The notes: generated from the sequence alone by a model not told the origin. A stretch of DNA of 33,144 bases from a virus (IMGVR_UViG_3300032093_000500:1-33144), one strand, 5' to 3'; counted from the first letter of the stretch, positions 22,096-30,269 are shown. Made by a program: numbers and translations.

Positions 22096-22410
22096 ATGGA
22101 AATTACAGGAGAAAAATTACTAGAAAAAATTAAAAATGGTGAAAAAATAATTCTAAAATTAGAAACGTCCTGGTGTCAACCCTGTCGGTCAATGAAACCA
22201 ATATTTGAAAGAGTTGCTGCGGAAAATACAACAGACGTTCAAATGTACTCAATGGATGTTGATCAAAATAGAGAAGTTGCAATGGCATTAGGGGTTAGGA
22301 GCGTACCAACAATTAAAGTATTCAACGGAGGAAATGTAACAAATACAAAAGTAGGAGTTCTACAAGAAAATGAAATAAAAGGTTTGGTTCAAGAATTAAT
22401 AAATGGATAA
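22096..22410 (+). CDS. Thioredoxin
   Basis: 104 residues from ATG 22096, the usual length for thioredoxin; a TTG 24 bases earlier lies in the previous gene. The active site is WCQPC (26-30) in place of the usual WCGPC, followed by RSMKPIFE, and the cis-Pro loop is RSVPTIKVF. It reduces protein disulfides and in phages commonly supplies electrons to ribonucleotide reductase or acts as a polymerase partner; neither partner is in the window. Overlaps glutaredoxin by 8 bases, so the two are co-translated. Confidence 0.92.
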   Translation: MEITGEKLLEKIKNGEKIILKLETSWCQPCRSMKPIFERVAAENTTDVQMYSMDVDQNREVAMALGVRSVPTIKVFNGGNVTNTKVGVLQENEIKGLVQELING

Positions 22411-22687
22411 GGTTGTTGTTTTATTCACAATGAAAGGATGTCCTTTTTGTGAAGACATGAAAGAAATGTTGGTAAAAGAAAATATTGATTTCGTTGATAG
22501 AGATATTGAAGAATATGAGGAAGAATATAATTTGTTTGTTGAAATAACAAACAATGAATATGTGCCAGCTTTCATATTAATAGAAGAACCTGAAACAGAT
22601 CCCAAAAGTGAATTGTTTGCCCCTGATAGAGATTTTGAGGATATCAATGAAGGTGTTAAAATAATAAAGAAATGGATTAATGGATAA
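22403..22687 (+). CDS. Glutaredoxin-like protein
   Basis: 94 residues. FTMKGCPFC (8-16) is the glutaredoxin CPFC active site, VPAF is the cis-Pro loop, and the spacing fits the fold. An acidic insertion (EEYEEEYN and EEPETDPKSELFAPDRDFED) makes it longer than the usual 80-85 residues. It would reduce disulfides with glutathione or a host thiol system and pairs with the overlapping thioredoxin, probably for ribonucleotide reductase. A bidirectional terminator follows. Confidence 0.88.
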   Translation: MDKVVVLFTMKGCPFCEDMKEMLVKENIDFVDRDIEEYEEEYNLFVEITNNEYVPAFILIEEPETDPKSELFAPDRDFEDINEGVKIIKKWING

Positions 22688-22691
22688 TAAA

Positions 22692-22722
22692 AATCCCCAC
22701 TCAAAAGGTGGGGATTCTTTTT
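22692..22722. terminator. Bidirectional intrinsic terminator
   Basis: AATCCCCAC (22692-22700) pairs perfectly with GTGGGGATT (22708-22716). T-rich sequence follows on the + side and A-rich sequence precedes it, so it can end both the redox genes and the convergent leftward gene. Confidence 0.85.
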
Positions 22723-23416
22723 AAAATAAAATTACGTGTTCCAATAGATCCTGTTTAAGATATGGTTTTTCACCATTCGGATCAAGTATATCGTCAATAA
22801 GATTATAATCCTTTATACGATCCTCAAATGAGGTTAAATCAAAATCAAAGACATCTAATATAAGAGATTTTATCCTTTCTTTGTGTATTTTAGAATCTGA
22901 AACAATTTTAATTTTAAAATCTTCCGACTCATCAATATCTGTATTGTAGAAAAACATAACCTCATCAACGTTCATTAAATTAAACATATGATTAAAAATA
23001 TAGTGAGAGTAATAGATAGCGGATCTACCACAATTTAAAGAGTAACCATATGGGAATTCTGAACTTATTGATAATTCACTTATTGGTTCGGGTTCCTCAA
23101 CAAACGGAGATTTATTTGTTTTAAACCAAACTTTAGAGATCGGATTAATTTCTTGACCATATTTGATAATATCAATCACATTAATCTGACCGTATTCAAG
23201 ATCCTTTAGTTGTTCATCAAATTTTTCAATGAATTCTAATTTTATATCCATAAGATCTAATTGAGTTTCACTTGTTGTTAGACCATTAACAACCATAAAA
23301 GATCCACAATCAGAAACTTGGATTATTGATTTATTTGTTTTGTCAATTTTAGAAAGAATGAAATCTGCAAATAGGTTGACAATACCTCTTCTTGAATTTT
23401 TGTTAATTAATCTCAT
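22721..23416 (-). CDS. Unknown leftward protein with faint MetK N-domain resemblance
   Basis: 231 residues. The N-terminal half (IVNLFADFILSKIDKTN, IIQVSDCGSFMVVNGLTTSE) recalls the start of S-adenosylmethionine synthetase (K-I-A-D-x-I-S-D-A ... VxGExTTS), but the catalytic HPDK start and later motifs are absent, so this may be no more than a similar fold. The C-terminal half is acidic. With the genes at 23465 and 24552 it forms a leftward block that converges on the redox genes. No safe function. Confidence 0.6.
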   Translation of the reverse strand: MRLINKNSRRGIVNLFADFILSKIDKTNKSIIQVSDCGSFMVVNGLTTSETQLDLMDIKLEFIEKFDEQLKDLEYGQINVIDIIKYGQEINPISKVWFKTNKSPFVEEPEPISELSISSEFPYGYSLNCGRSAIYYSHYIFNHMFNLMNVDEVMFFYNTDIDESEDFKIKIVSDSKIHKERIKSLILDVFDFDLTSFEDRIKDYNLIDDILDPNGEKPYLKQDLLEHVILF

Positions 23417-23464
23417 ATATTTTTTTTACAATTTGTATGAAATTAAATTAACATTATAAATAGT

Positions 23465-24487
23465 TTACATATAAAGACGATCAGGAAGCATTTCATTAAT
23501 GTATTGAGAAACCTTTGTATGATCAGCATAATCTGAAACACTAATTCTTAACCATTCATCGGCACTATACATATATTCCGTAACCATACTGGTGTATGTT
23601 AACATATCGGAATAAAGATTTTTATTTGTCCCCTTAAACTCAACTAAAAAATTTATTATATCACTACGTATGTCTCGTATTTTTATGTAAGGTGTATGTA
23701 TGGTTTTTTCGTTTTTTTTTGATTGAACCCAGTCGTGTCTACCAATGAATAATGTTGAAAGTTCGTTAAATACATCTTCATAAACCTCATCATTATATGC
23801 TTGATTATAAGCTTCATCACCCAACCAACGAAGTTGATTTTTTAAATCATATAGATCTCCTTTAAATAAAGAGTTCATAGAGTCCTTATCTCCAACTATA
23901 GACGCTATATTTGATTCGGTTATTATAAATCTACCATTGTTGTCAGATATATCCTTAAAATAAGGACTTGAATATTCATCCAAAGAAAATTCCTGATTAC
24001 CAACTATTTCAAGAACTCTTTCTTCTAGTAATTTAATATTTTTTTCATCAAGTTCTTTTATAATATCATCATAAACATCATAAACCGTATCTGAAAAAGG
24101 CTCCCACCAGTCCTCATCTAACGCTTTTTCAACAATATCCCTATCATTATAATCTATTGAATATTGATTGTCTTTGAAAAATTCAGATAGTTCGTTTAAA
24201 CGATCTAATCTTAGATAATACCCATCTGGACGAATTTGTACATCACCTAAACTATATTCAATTATTTCATTTATATATGATGGGTCATCGTTAATAAGAG
24301 CTAGCATTACAGAATTTACTAATTCAGGATCGTTATAATCAATCGTTTCTAAACTTATTCTATCTAATAAACCTCTTCTTTTAACTAACGATAAAAATTT
24401 GGAAACATCATTACCAAATGCCGATGAAAACTCATCCCAGTCACCATTATTAAATTGATTTATAAATTTTTCTAATCCTGTACTCAT
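23465..24487 (-). CDS. Large acidic leftward protein
   Basis: 340 residues, rich in Asp, Glu, Tyr and Asn, all helical by appearance (LEKFINQFNNGDWDEF at the start, DEDWWEPFSDTVYDVYDDII in the middle). It has no signal peptide, membrane segment or recognised motif. The style resembles large acidic phage proteins such as the one at 24793. A minus-strand terminator (24504-24531) separates it from the 24552 gene, and an ATATTTAT box lies four bases before its start, so it may be expressed on its own. Confidence 0.6.
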   Translation of the reverse strand: MSTGLEKFINQFNNGDWDEFSSAFGNDVSKFLSLVKRRGLLDRISLETIDYNDPELVNSVMLALINDDPSYINEIIEYSLGDVQIRPDGYYLRLDRLNELSEFFKDNQYSIDYNDRDIVEKALDEDWWEPFSDTVYDVYDDIIKELDEKNIKLLEERVLEIVGNQEFSLDEYSSPYFKDISDNNGRFIITESNIASIVGDKDSMNSLFKGDLYDLKNQLRWLGDEAYNQAYNDEVYEDVFNELSTLFIGRHDWVQSKKNEKTIHTPYIKIRDIRSDIINFLVEFKGTNKNLYSDMLTYTSMVTEYMYSADEWLRISVSDYADHTKVSQYINEMLPDRLYM

Positions 24488-24490
24488 ATT

Positions 24491-24498
24491 AATAAATA
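24491..24498 (-). promoter_or_regulatory. ATATTTAT box before the 24487 gene
   Basis: On the minus strand AATATTTATTAATATG: the box sits directly between the terminator of the upstream gene and the start codon at 24487. The position right after a terminator supports a promoter. Confidence 0.4.
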
Positions 24499-24503
24499 TT
24501 AAA

Positions 24504-24531
24504 AAAGGTGGAAACTAACGTAACCACCTTT
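24504..24531 (-). terminator. Intrinsic terminator of the 24552 gene
   Basis: AAAGGTGG (24504-24511) pairs with CCACCTTT (24524-24531) around a 12-base loop; on the minus strand the stem is followed by a T run. Confidence 0.7.
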
Positions 24532-24551
24532 AATTTCTTGGTAGAAATAAA

Positions 24552-24701
24552 TTATCTTTTGTTATAATACTTCTCAACAATTTTTTTAACGGACTCTTGA
24601 ACAGTGGCATTTTTTACTTGCTGAGGCTGTCCCTGAGCTGTTGATTGTTGAGTAGTGGTATTTCCACCGTTGTTCTTATTTTTGCATCCACACCCCATCA
24701 T
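24552..24701 (-). CDS. Small Cys-containing protein (MGCGCKNK type)
   Basis: A 49-residue leftward frame from the ATG pair at 24699-24701/24696-24698. It starts MMGCGCKNKNNGG, continues with a Thr/Gln-rich linker (TTTQQSTAQGQPQQ) and ends in a short amphipathic helix VQESVKKIVEKYYNKR. The MGCGCKxK start recurs in small phage proteins I have seen; function unknown. It has its own terminator and fills most of the gap between flanking divergent genes. Confidence 0.6.
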   Translation of the reverse strand: MMGCGCKNKNNGGNTTTQQSTAQGQPQQVKNATVQESVKKIVEKYYNKR

Positions 24702-24779
24702 CAATTGTTTTTAATGTGTTTATTTTAATATAAATATCACAACACAAGATAATATGTAAATAATTTTAATATGAATAAC

Positions 24780-24787
24780 ATATTTAT
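24780..24787 (+). promoter_or_regulatory. ATATTTAT box before the 24793 gene
   Basis: CATATTTATTGTATATG: the box ends five bases before ATG 24793, which would make the message nearly leaderless. Part of the series of similar boxes. Confidence 0.35.
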
Positions 24788-24792
24788 TGTAT

Positions 24793-26259
24793 ATGAAAAA
24801 AGTTGTAAAACTTACCGAATCAAAATTGATTAATATAATAAAAAATGTGATCAACGAACAAGAGGGGGAATATTATGAAATTCCCGCTAGCGAATATAAA
24901 CAATTGTTATCTGCCACAGGTTACAATGGTAGAGTGTTATCTAAAATAAAAAGATTTGAAGGTAAACCAATTAAAGTTCTCGGTAATTTGGATTTATCTA
25001 GTACTCCAGTTCAAGATTTAGGTAAATTATATGTTGTTGGTAATTTATTTTTGCAGCGTAGTAAAATACAAACTCTTGATGATGTTACGGTTACTGGTAA
25101 TATATCTCATTATAGTACACCATATCAGGATAAGTTAGATAGAATTGCAAGACAAAAAATAATTGATGAAGCTAATAGTAGGAGAGAAAATAATATATGG
25201 GATCCTGAAGATACTGATGAAGAAGGTTTAATGGCGAATATTGTTTTTAACTATGCGGTTAGAGAAGGCGAACTTAAAGCATTGTCTGATGAAGAAAAAG
25301 TTGAATTAGATAATTTGAAAGAAGAACTTGAGACTGTAGAATCAAGAATGGAAGTTGAAGACGATGAGGAACTTTACGATGAGTTAAGTGAAAAATATGA
25401 TGAGATCCAAGAAAGAATTGATGAGTTAAGTAAATACGTTGATGTTTATGATCTAATCCCAGGAAAATATGGTCATTATAGAATGAATGTTTTTGAATCA
25501 CTATCTGAAGGAATTGAATATGCGATTAGTAGTGAGGATGATGCTAGAAAATCATTATATGACTACAATGAAAATCTTATTGATGAAATTGGGTATGAAA
25601 GTTTTCATAGTTATATAGTTGAAGAATATATTGATAAAGATTCTCTCGCTGATTATCTTGAAGATATGTTTAGAGATGATATATATGAATCACCGGAAAG
25701 TTATGATGTAAAAAGAGAATTAAGTAGTTATCAAGAAGATGAGATTTGGCTTCTTAAAATGGAAAAATGGGTGTATGAAAAGGGTGGTGTTAGAGCCCCA
25801 ATACAATATCAAACCAGAGAAAGTGGGAATATCTTTGATTTTATGGATGAAGATGATAACAGATTCCAATTAAAATATGATGGAACAAGATGGGTATTAT
25901 ATAAAGATGGTTCTGTAGTACAACCAGGACAATTATATGATGATGAAGACACTGATGATCACCAAGATGATCGTGAAAGTAGAATTTCTGATATAGAATA
26001 TGAAATACAAGAAATTGAAGAAAATCCTGAAGGGGATTTGGATGAAGATTCGGTTGAAGAAATTGTTGAGGATAAAAAGGATGAAGTTAGAAACGATCCA
26101 TTGAGATGGATCAAAGATCATGGTTTGGAAATTAAATATTTTATTGACAAAGATGATTTTATAAGAGGTTTATCTAATGATGAGGATTATGGTAATTTAA
26201 ATGGTTATGATGGAACATATGATTATTATGATGGTTATATTGTTATGAGAATTGGCTAA
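24793..26259 (+). CDS. Large acidic phage protein with N-terminal helix and short repeats
   Basis: 488 residues from ATG 24793 (TTG 24787 is possible). It starts with a basic amphipathic helix KKVVKLTESKLINIIKNVIN, a start I recall from several structural or processed proteins of marine phages. Residues about 50-90 hold leucine-rich-like beta repeats (LGNLDLSSTPVQDLGKLYVV, then GNLFLQRSKIQTLDDVTVTG). The rest is strongly acidic and helical. The C-terminus is Tyr/Gly/Asp-rich (YGNLNGYDGTYDYYDGY). Possibly virion-associated; that is inference. The gene stands alone between divergent and downstream genes. Confidence 0.6.
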   Translation: MKKVVKLTESKLINIIKNVINEQEGEYYEIPASEYKQLLSATGYNGRVLSKIKRFEGKPIKVLGNLDLSSTPVQDLGKLYVVGNLFLQRSKIQTLDDVTVTGNISHYSTPYQDKLDRIARQKIIDEANSRRENNIWDPEDTDEEGLMANIVFNYAVREGELKALSDEEKVELDNLKEELETVESRMEVEDDEELYDELSEKYDEIQERIDELSKYVDVYDLIPGKYGHYRMNVFESLSEGIEYAISSEDDARKSLYDYNENLIDEIGYESFHSYIVEEYIDKDSLADYLEDMFRDDIYESPESYDVKRELSSYQEDEIWLLKMEKWVYEKGGVRAPIQYQTRESGNIFDFMDEDDNRFQLKYDGTRWVLYKDGSVVQPGQLYDDEDTDDHQDDRESRISDIEYEIQEIEENPEGDLDEDSVEEIVEDKKDEVRNDPLRWIKDHGLEIKYFIDKDDFIRGLSNDEDYGNLNGYDGTYDYYDGYIVMRIG

Positions 26260-26269
26260 TCAACAATTT

Positions 26270-26299
26270 ACAGATAACATAATCTGTGTTATATTTTTG
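26270..26299 (+). promoter_or_regulatory. Overlapping alternative hairpins and a TATTTTTG box
   Basis: ACAGAT (26270-26275) can pair with ATCTGT (26282-26287), or ATAACA (26274-26279) with TGTTAT (26287-26292) followed by TTTTTG. The two hairpins share bases and exclude each other. TATTTTTG at 26292-26299 also fits the TAnnTTTG box, five bases before ATG 26305. It could be terminator, operator or promoter. Confidence 0.4.
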
Positions 26300-26304
26300 T
26301 CTAA

Positions 26305-27093
26305 ATGACAAGAAAACGAAAAAATAAGAAGATAGAATTTCTAATGGATACCGATTGGTTATTTGAAGATCCGATAGATAGAGAACACAAAGAGTATAAA
26401 TTATTGAGTTATTTCCAAAAGATGGGAGAAAAGCTTGATAATATGGAATTATACCCTGGATTTATTGAGTTATCCCTTCATTTGGCGAATGTCCAAACTT
26501 TAATCAGAGAAAAAAAGTTAATCTACACTGACAAAAAATTTGACTCAATTGATGATGAGTTATTAGTTAGAGATCTCAAAATAAAAAAGATTCCCGAAAT
26601 GTCCCAAACCGAGAATGAGGAATTTGTTAAGATATTAACATTTACTGCACCCAGACTTTTGGAATACTTTAACATTGCCAAGTCAATATGGTCAATAGTA
26701 TTTGATACTATCGGGATCAATATAAAGAAAAACAAAAAAAATCTACAAACTAAAAAAGGGTATTTTTATTATAACGAGAAGAAATCCGGTAATCTTTATC
26801 TTTGGGAATATAATATTAAATCTGCGGCAAAAAAATCATCAGAAGAAAAGACATTAGTTAATTTAATATATTCTGAACCAAAACTAAAATTGACAATACC
26901 GAAAATAATAAATACATTTTCACAATGGAATGGTGAGGATGAAAGATCTTCATTACCTGTTTTTGAGATGACGTGTAGTGATATATTCCCCATTAATGAA
27001 ACCCTACTACCACTATTCAAAAGAAAGTTAATTAATACTATTCGTCAATCTCAATTTGATGAAGAAAAATTTGAAAATATTAAAATATTATAA
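26305..27093 (+). CDS. Phage protein, function unknown
   Basis: 262 residues. Very basic start (MTRKRKNKKIEFLMDTDWLF), a helical middle (EEFVKILTFTAPRLLEYFNI, AKSIWSIVFDTIGINIKKNK) and a beta-rich KKGYFYYNEKKSGNLYLWEY region. I recall similar proteins in large phages near tail or neck genes but cannot assign a function. It heads a tight cluster of same-strand genes (26305-29476) in which most neighbours overlap or abut. Confidence 0.65.
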   Translation: MTRKRKNKKIEFLMDTDWLFEDPIDREHKEYKLLSYFQKMGEKLDNMELYPGFIELSLHLANVQTLIREKKLIYTDKKFDSIDDELLVRDLKIKKIPEMSQTENEEFVKILTFTAPRLLEYFNIAKSIWSIVFDTIGINIKKNKKNLQTKKGYFYYNEKKSGNLYLWEYNIKSAAKKSSEEKTLVNLIYSEPKLKLTIPKIINTFSQWNGEDERSSLPVFEMTCSDIFPINETLLPLFKRKLINTIRQSQFDEEKFENIKIL

Positions 27094-27094
27094 A

Positions 27095-27253
27095 ATGGAA
27101 GAAAATTTGATTTTGTTAATTAAATATTTGGTTGAAAAAAATCCAAATGATTATGATTTAGGAAAAGAAGTTAGATCCTTAATCAATAAAATCAACAAAG
27201 AAGAAAACCAAGAAAAGATAAAGGAAGAATGGGGTTCAACAAACGGATATTAA
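27095..27253 (+). CDS. Very small helical protein
   Basis: 52 residues from ATG 27095, one base after the previous stop; an upstream in-frame ATG at 27056 lies inside the previous gene. Sequence is a single charged helical stretch (IKYLVEKNPNDYDLGKEVRS). The last 25 bases overlap the next gene. Function unknown. Confidence 0.5.
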   Translation: MEENLILLIKYLVEKNPNDYDLGKEVRSLINKINKEENQEKIKEEWGSTNGY

Positions 27254-27417
27254 AAAAAGAAAATATCATCAATAATCTACATAATCTTGAAACGTATCTC
27301 TCTGCGGATTGCATCATAATTTCTGATGAATTTTCAAAGGAAGTTTATAAGATGTATTGTGAGAATATTAACACGGATGAAATCATAAAATATATAAAAT
27401 TTAATATAAATGGCTGA
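27229..27417 (+). CDS. Very small helical protein
   Basis: 62 residues overlapping the gene before by 25 bases and the gene after by 8. Contains ETYLSADCIIISDEFSKEVY and a helical end. The nested overlaps point to translational coupling of three small genes. No family recognised. Confidence 0.5.
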   Translation: MGFNKRILKKENIINNLHNLETYLSADCIIISDEFSKEVYKMYCENINTDEIIKYIKFNING

Positions 27418-27805
27418 AAAAATAATTACCACAGACTTTAGAATGTATGAACCACTCAAAACAAATAGATGGTTGATTGAATTGGAAGGGATGGATATCA
27501 AACCATACCTTTTCAGGAAATATAAAATTTACAACGAAGGTGAAGACATCATTTTCACAACCGAGTTTGTTGAAACAACTGAGGATGTTGTTAATCCAAA
27601 AGAGTTTTTTAATATTGTTGGGGTAAAAATTCAATATTTAGATCCAACAGGTGCGGTAATCAATGGGTTAAAGTTTGACATAAAAGGGATGAATTTTGAA
27701 CAAAAAGTGTCATACGCAAAAGATAAATTTAAAATTACAAAATTAAGATTTATTGTTAAATCGGAAACAATACATCCATTATATATAATTGAAAAAAAAG
27801 ATTAA
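27410..27805 (+). CDS. Tail-tube-like or neck-like structural protein
   Basis: 131 residues, beta-rich: KTNRWLIELEGMDIKPYLFR near the start, then KYKIYNEGEDIIFTTEFVET, VKIQYLDPTGAVINGLKFDI and KITKLRFIVKSE. The pattern of a start with xNRWxIxxxG followed by PYLFRKYKxYNE and YLDPTGxVxNGxxFD matches what I recall of small gp19-like tail-tube-fold proteins of T4-related phages. It sits in a tight cluster next to DNA methylation genes. Structural role is inferred; the fold should be tested. Confidence 0.5.
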   Translation: MAEKIITTDFRMYEPLKTNRWLIELEGMDIKPYLFRKYKIYNEGEDIIFTTEFVETTEDVVNPKEFFNIVGVKIQYLDPTGAVINGLKFDIKGMNFEQKVSYAKDKFKITKLRFIVKSETIHPLYIIEKKD

Positions 27806-27806
27806 A

Positions 27807-28631
27807 ATGGAGTTATTAAAAGGAATGGTAGTTGGTTGCGGTGAAGGTAACATTAGTTGGTATCCCGAAAGAATGTACACCTTACAAGATCTTGTATATC
27901 AAACAAAACCAAAAAATATTATTGAGGTAGGTTTTAACGAAGGACATTCAATGAAGTTAATATGTGATTCATTGGTTAAACTCAAAAACGATGACCCAAA
28001 CTTTAATCAAGAACCAATTAGAATTTTAATCTTTGATGATTGCAAGCATGATAATGTGATTAATAACTTTGAAATTCTTGTTGAACATTATAAAAAATTT
28101 AACATACATTTGAATCTTATTCCCGGTAACTCACTTGAAGTTGTCCCAAGAGTTTTAGATACGGTAAAAAGTAAATTTGATTTTATTGAGATTGATGGGT
28201 GTCATTTTGAAGAATGTGTTAGGGGAGATTTAAATAATCTGATTAATTTTGTAAGTGATAATGGTATAATATATTTGGATGATTATAAATCCTCAAAAGA
28301 CCCAACAGAGGGGGTAAATAAAGTTGTTGATTCATTTGACTGGTATGGATTTAATACCTATTATATTGATGGAGTATTTTGGGCTCATAAAACAAACAAT
28401 AAAATGGAAAACAATAAAGAACAAGTTAATCACCCAAGTCATTATGGAGGATCGGATAATCTTTATGAAGCCATCAAGGTGATTGATGCGTGGGACTTAG
28501 GGTTCAGTTTGGGTAATACCGTAAAGTATATCTCAAGAGCAGGAAAAAAGAATAAGGATAAAGAACTTGAGGATCTAAAGAAAGCCTTATGGTACTTACA
28601 ACATCACATTGAAACATTAGAGAAAAAATGA
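27807..28631 (+). CDS. SAM-dependent methyltransferase fused to a DUF3310 nucleotide-kinase-like domain
   Basis: 274 residues from ATG 27807. Residues about 1-195 are a class I methyltransferase: IIEVGFNEGHSMKLIC (motif I), FDFIEIDGCHFEE (acidic loop) and GIIYLDDY (motif IV-like), of the Methyltransf_24 type. Residues 200-274 are a complete DUF3310 domain (VNHPSHYGG, then VIDAWDLGFSLGNTVKYISR, ending LKKALWYLQHHIE), the domain of T7 gp1.7 nucleotide kinase. An ATG at 28404, in frame at the junction, could also start a separate DUF3310 product. The last four bases overlap the next gene. Substrate of the methyltransferase is unknown. Confidence 0.8.
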   Translation: MELLKGMVVGCGEGNISWYPERMYTLQDLVYQTKPKNIIEVGFNEGHSMKLICDSLVKLKNDDPNFNQEPIRILIFDDCKHDNVINNFEILVEHYKKFNIHLNLIPGNSLEVVPRVLDTVKSKFDFIEIDGCHFEECVRGDLNNLINFVSDNGIIYLDDYKSSKDPTEGVNKVVDSFDWYGFNTYYIDGVFWAHKTNNKMENNKEQVNHPSHYGGSDNLYEAIKVIDAWDLGFSLGNTVKYISRAGKKNKDKELEDLKKALWYLQHHIETLEKK

Positions 28632-29476
28632 TAGAAACAGGAAGAATAATTAATGGGGATTGTATTGAGGTAATGAAAACATTACCTGAAGGTAGTGTGG
28701 ATTTAATTGTAACCAGCTGTCCTTATGGGGTTGGTATTGATTATGATGTACACGAAGATGATGTTGAGTTTGAGGAATACAAAGTGTTTAGTAAAAATTG
28801 GTTAACTGAAGCATATAATGTATTAAAAGACGATGGACGAATTGCTTTGAATATCCCATACGAAATCAACAGACAAAAGAAAGGTGGAAGAATATTCTTT
28901 GTATCGGAGATGTGGCAAATTATGAAGGAAATTGGATTTGGTTTCTTCGGTATTGTTGATTTGGAAGAAGAATCACCACACAGAAGTAAAACAACTGCTT
29001 GGGGATCTTGGATGAGTCCGTCTAGTCCCTACATATATAACCCAAAGGAGTGTGTAATACTTGCATACAAAAAACACCATATTAAAAAGGTTAAAGGAGA
29101 ACCTCAGTGGAAAGGGACACCTACTGAAATTGAACAGGAGGATGGAACCATAAAAAAGAAAGTTGTGTATGAAGAAACGGATAAGAAGGAGTTTATGGAG
29201 CTTGTTTTTGGTCAGTGGAATTACTTTGCAGATACTAAGTCACTCACCAAAGCAACGTTCTCAATGGACATCCCAACCAAAGCTATCAAGATTTTATCCT
29301 ACAAAAATGATGTAATTTTAGATCCATTTGCTGGTAGTGGGACTACATTGGTTGCTGCGGAAGTATTGGGAAGAAGATGGTTGGGAATTGAATTATCACC
29401 AAATTATTGTAATATTGCTAATACAAGAGTTAATTACTTCAAGACGTTGGAATTGATGAGGGATGATATTGTTTAA
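28628..29476 (+). CDS. Beta-class DNA methyltransferase (N4-cytosine/N6-adenine type)
   Basis: 282 residues. Motif IV comes first (DLIVTSCPYG, 25-34), motif I last (DPFAGSGTTLVAAE, from 232), with a long target-recognition region between, which is the beta arrangement of N6-adenine and N4-cytosine methylases. The catalytic tetrapeptide reads SCPY instead of SPPY or DPPY. There is no adjoining restriction gene. It overlaps the methyltransferase-DUF3310 gene by four bases (ATGA). Together with the D12 methylase at 15890 the phage has two DNA-methylase systems, likely for protection against host restriction. Confidence 0.88.
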   Translation: MIETGRIINGDCIEVMKTLPEGSVDLIVTSCPYGVGIDYDVHEDDVEFEEYKVFSKNWLTEAYNVLKDDGRIALNIPYEINRQKKGGRIFFVSEMWQIMKEIGFGFFGIVDLEEESPHRSKTTAWGSWMSPSSPYIYNPKECVILAYKKHHIKKVKGEPQWKGTPTEIEQEDGTIKKKVVYEETDKKEFMELVFGQWNYFADTKSLTKATFSMDIPTKAIKILSYKNDVILDPFAGSGTTLVAAEVLGRRWLGIELSPNYCNIANTRVNYFKTLELMRDDIV

Positions 29477-29490
29477 TAACTGATTTATAC

Positions 29491-29679
29491 ATGAGAAAAA
29501 AACCATTTGAAAAGTTCAAAGAAGAGTGTGGTAAGATTGCAATTACCATTGAGGGTGATTACACTATTATTATAGATAAAGGACTAAATAAGTTTAAATA
29601 CCATACAATGATCTATGATGTTCATATACATAATAAAAATGATATAATTACGATTTATGTTTATAAAAAATCATCTTAA
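29491..29679 (+). CDS. Very small basic beta-rich protein
   Basis: 62 residues from ATG 29491, 14 bases after the methyltransferase. Alternating strands (IAITIEGDYTIIIDKG, IYDVHIHNKNDIITIYVYKK) suggest a small beta fold. No family recognised. Confidence 0.5.
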   Translation: MRKKPFEKFKEECGKIAITIEGDYTIIIDKGLNKFKYHTMIYDVHIHNKNDIITIYVYKKSS

Positions 29680-29680
29680 A

Positions 29681-29688
29681 TATATTTG
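29681..29688 (+). promoter_or_regulatory. Bacteroidetes-type -7 box TATATTTG
   Basis: TATATTTG lies 35 bases before ATG 29724, just after the stop of the 29491 gene. No clear -33 element. Confidence 0.5.
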
Positions 29689-29723
29689 ACATAATCATTA
29701 ATAATACCTAAAATTGGATAGAA

Positions 29724-30200
29724 ATGAAAAGATTAATATTTAAAATTAAATTATTTTTTAAACGAGTAAAAACAAAAAACAAAATGATTGGAAAAAATGT
29801 AAAATTGGTTAAATGTACACCATCAGGAAAACCCTCATCGGGTAATCCTAACATTGGTAGTGATGGGTTATTTAGAATTAGTAGTAATTGGGTTACTGGT
29901 AACTGTTATAATGGATACGGTATTTGTAACTCTTTTGGTCACACGGCAGGATGGGTATACGAATATGAAATTGAAGGGGTACAAACAGTTCAAGACATCC
30001 AAAATGAGATCAAAGAAATGGAGGAAAAACTCTTTTGCCTTAAATCCAAAATAGAATGGATGAATGAGGTGGGTGCCACCGAATACGATGAGGATGAATT
30101 TAAGGTGTATGAAACCCTAAAGACTCTTCAGAATGACGGTTTGTCGATTAAAGATAAAACAAAATTAATTGCTTCTCTCATTAAAGGTAACAATTGTTAA
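29724..30200 (+). CDS. Unknown phage protein with Gly/Asn-rich start
   Basis: 158 residues from ATG 29724; an in-frame ATG at 29784 would remove a basic, possibly spurious 20-residue start and give 138. The rest has a Gly/Ser/Asn-rich beta-like domain (KLVKCTPSGKPSSGNPNIGS, then NWVTGNCYNGYGICNSFGHT and GWVYEYEIEG) with three Cys, then a helical, coiled-coil-like C-terminus. No family recognised. It has a promoter box upstream and a terminator downstream, so it is a one-gene unit. Confidence 0.6.
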   Translation: MKRLIFKIKLFFKRVKTKNKMIGKNVKLVKCTPSGKPSSGNPNIGSDGLFRISSNWVTGNCYNGYGICNSFGHTAGWVYEYEIEGVQTVQDIQNEIKEMEEKLFCLKSKIEWMNEVGATEYDEDEFKVYETLKTLQNDGLSIKDKTKLIASLIKGNNC

Positions 30201-30207
30201 AATATGA

Positions 30208-30234
30208 AACCCACCAATTAAAGGTGGGTTTTTT
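30208..30234 (+). terminator. Intrinsic terminator
   Basis: AACCCACC (30208-30215) pairs perfectly with GGTGGGTT (30223-30230) across a 7-base loop, followed by TTTTTT. Confidence 0.85.
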
Positions 30235-30258
30235 ATTTACATAAAATAAAACAATAAT

Positions 30259-30266
30259 ATATTTAT
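30259..30266 (+). promoter_or_regulatory. ATATTTAT box before the structured leader
   Basis: ATATATTTATTCC lies between the terminator of the previous gene and the structured leader that begins at about 30270, a sensible promoter position. Confidence 0.4.
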
Positions 30267-30269
30267 TCC

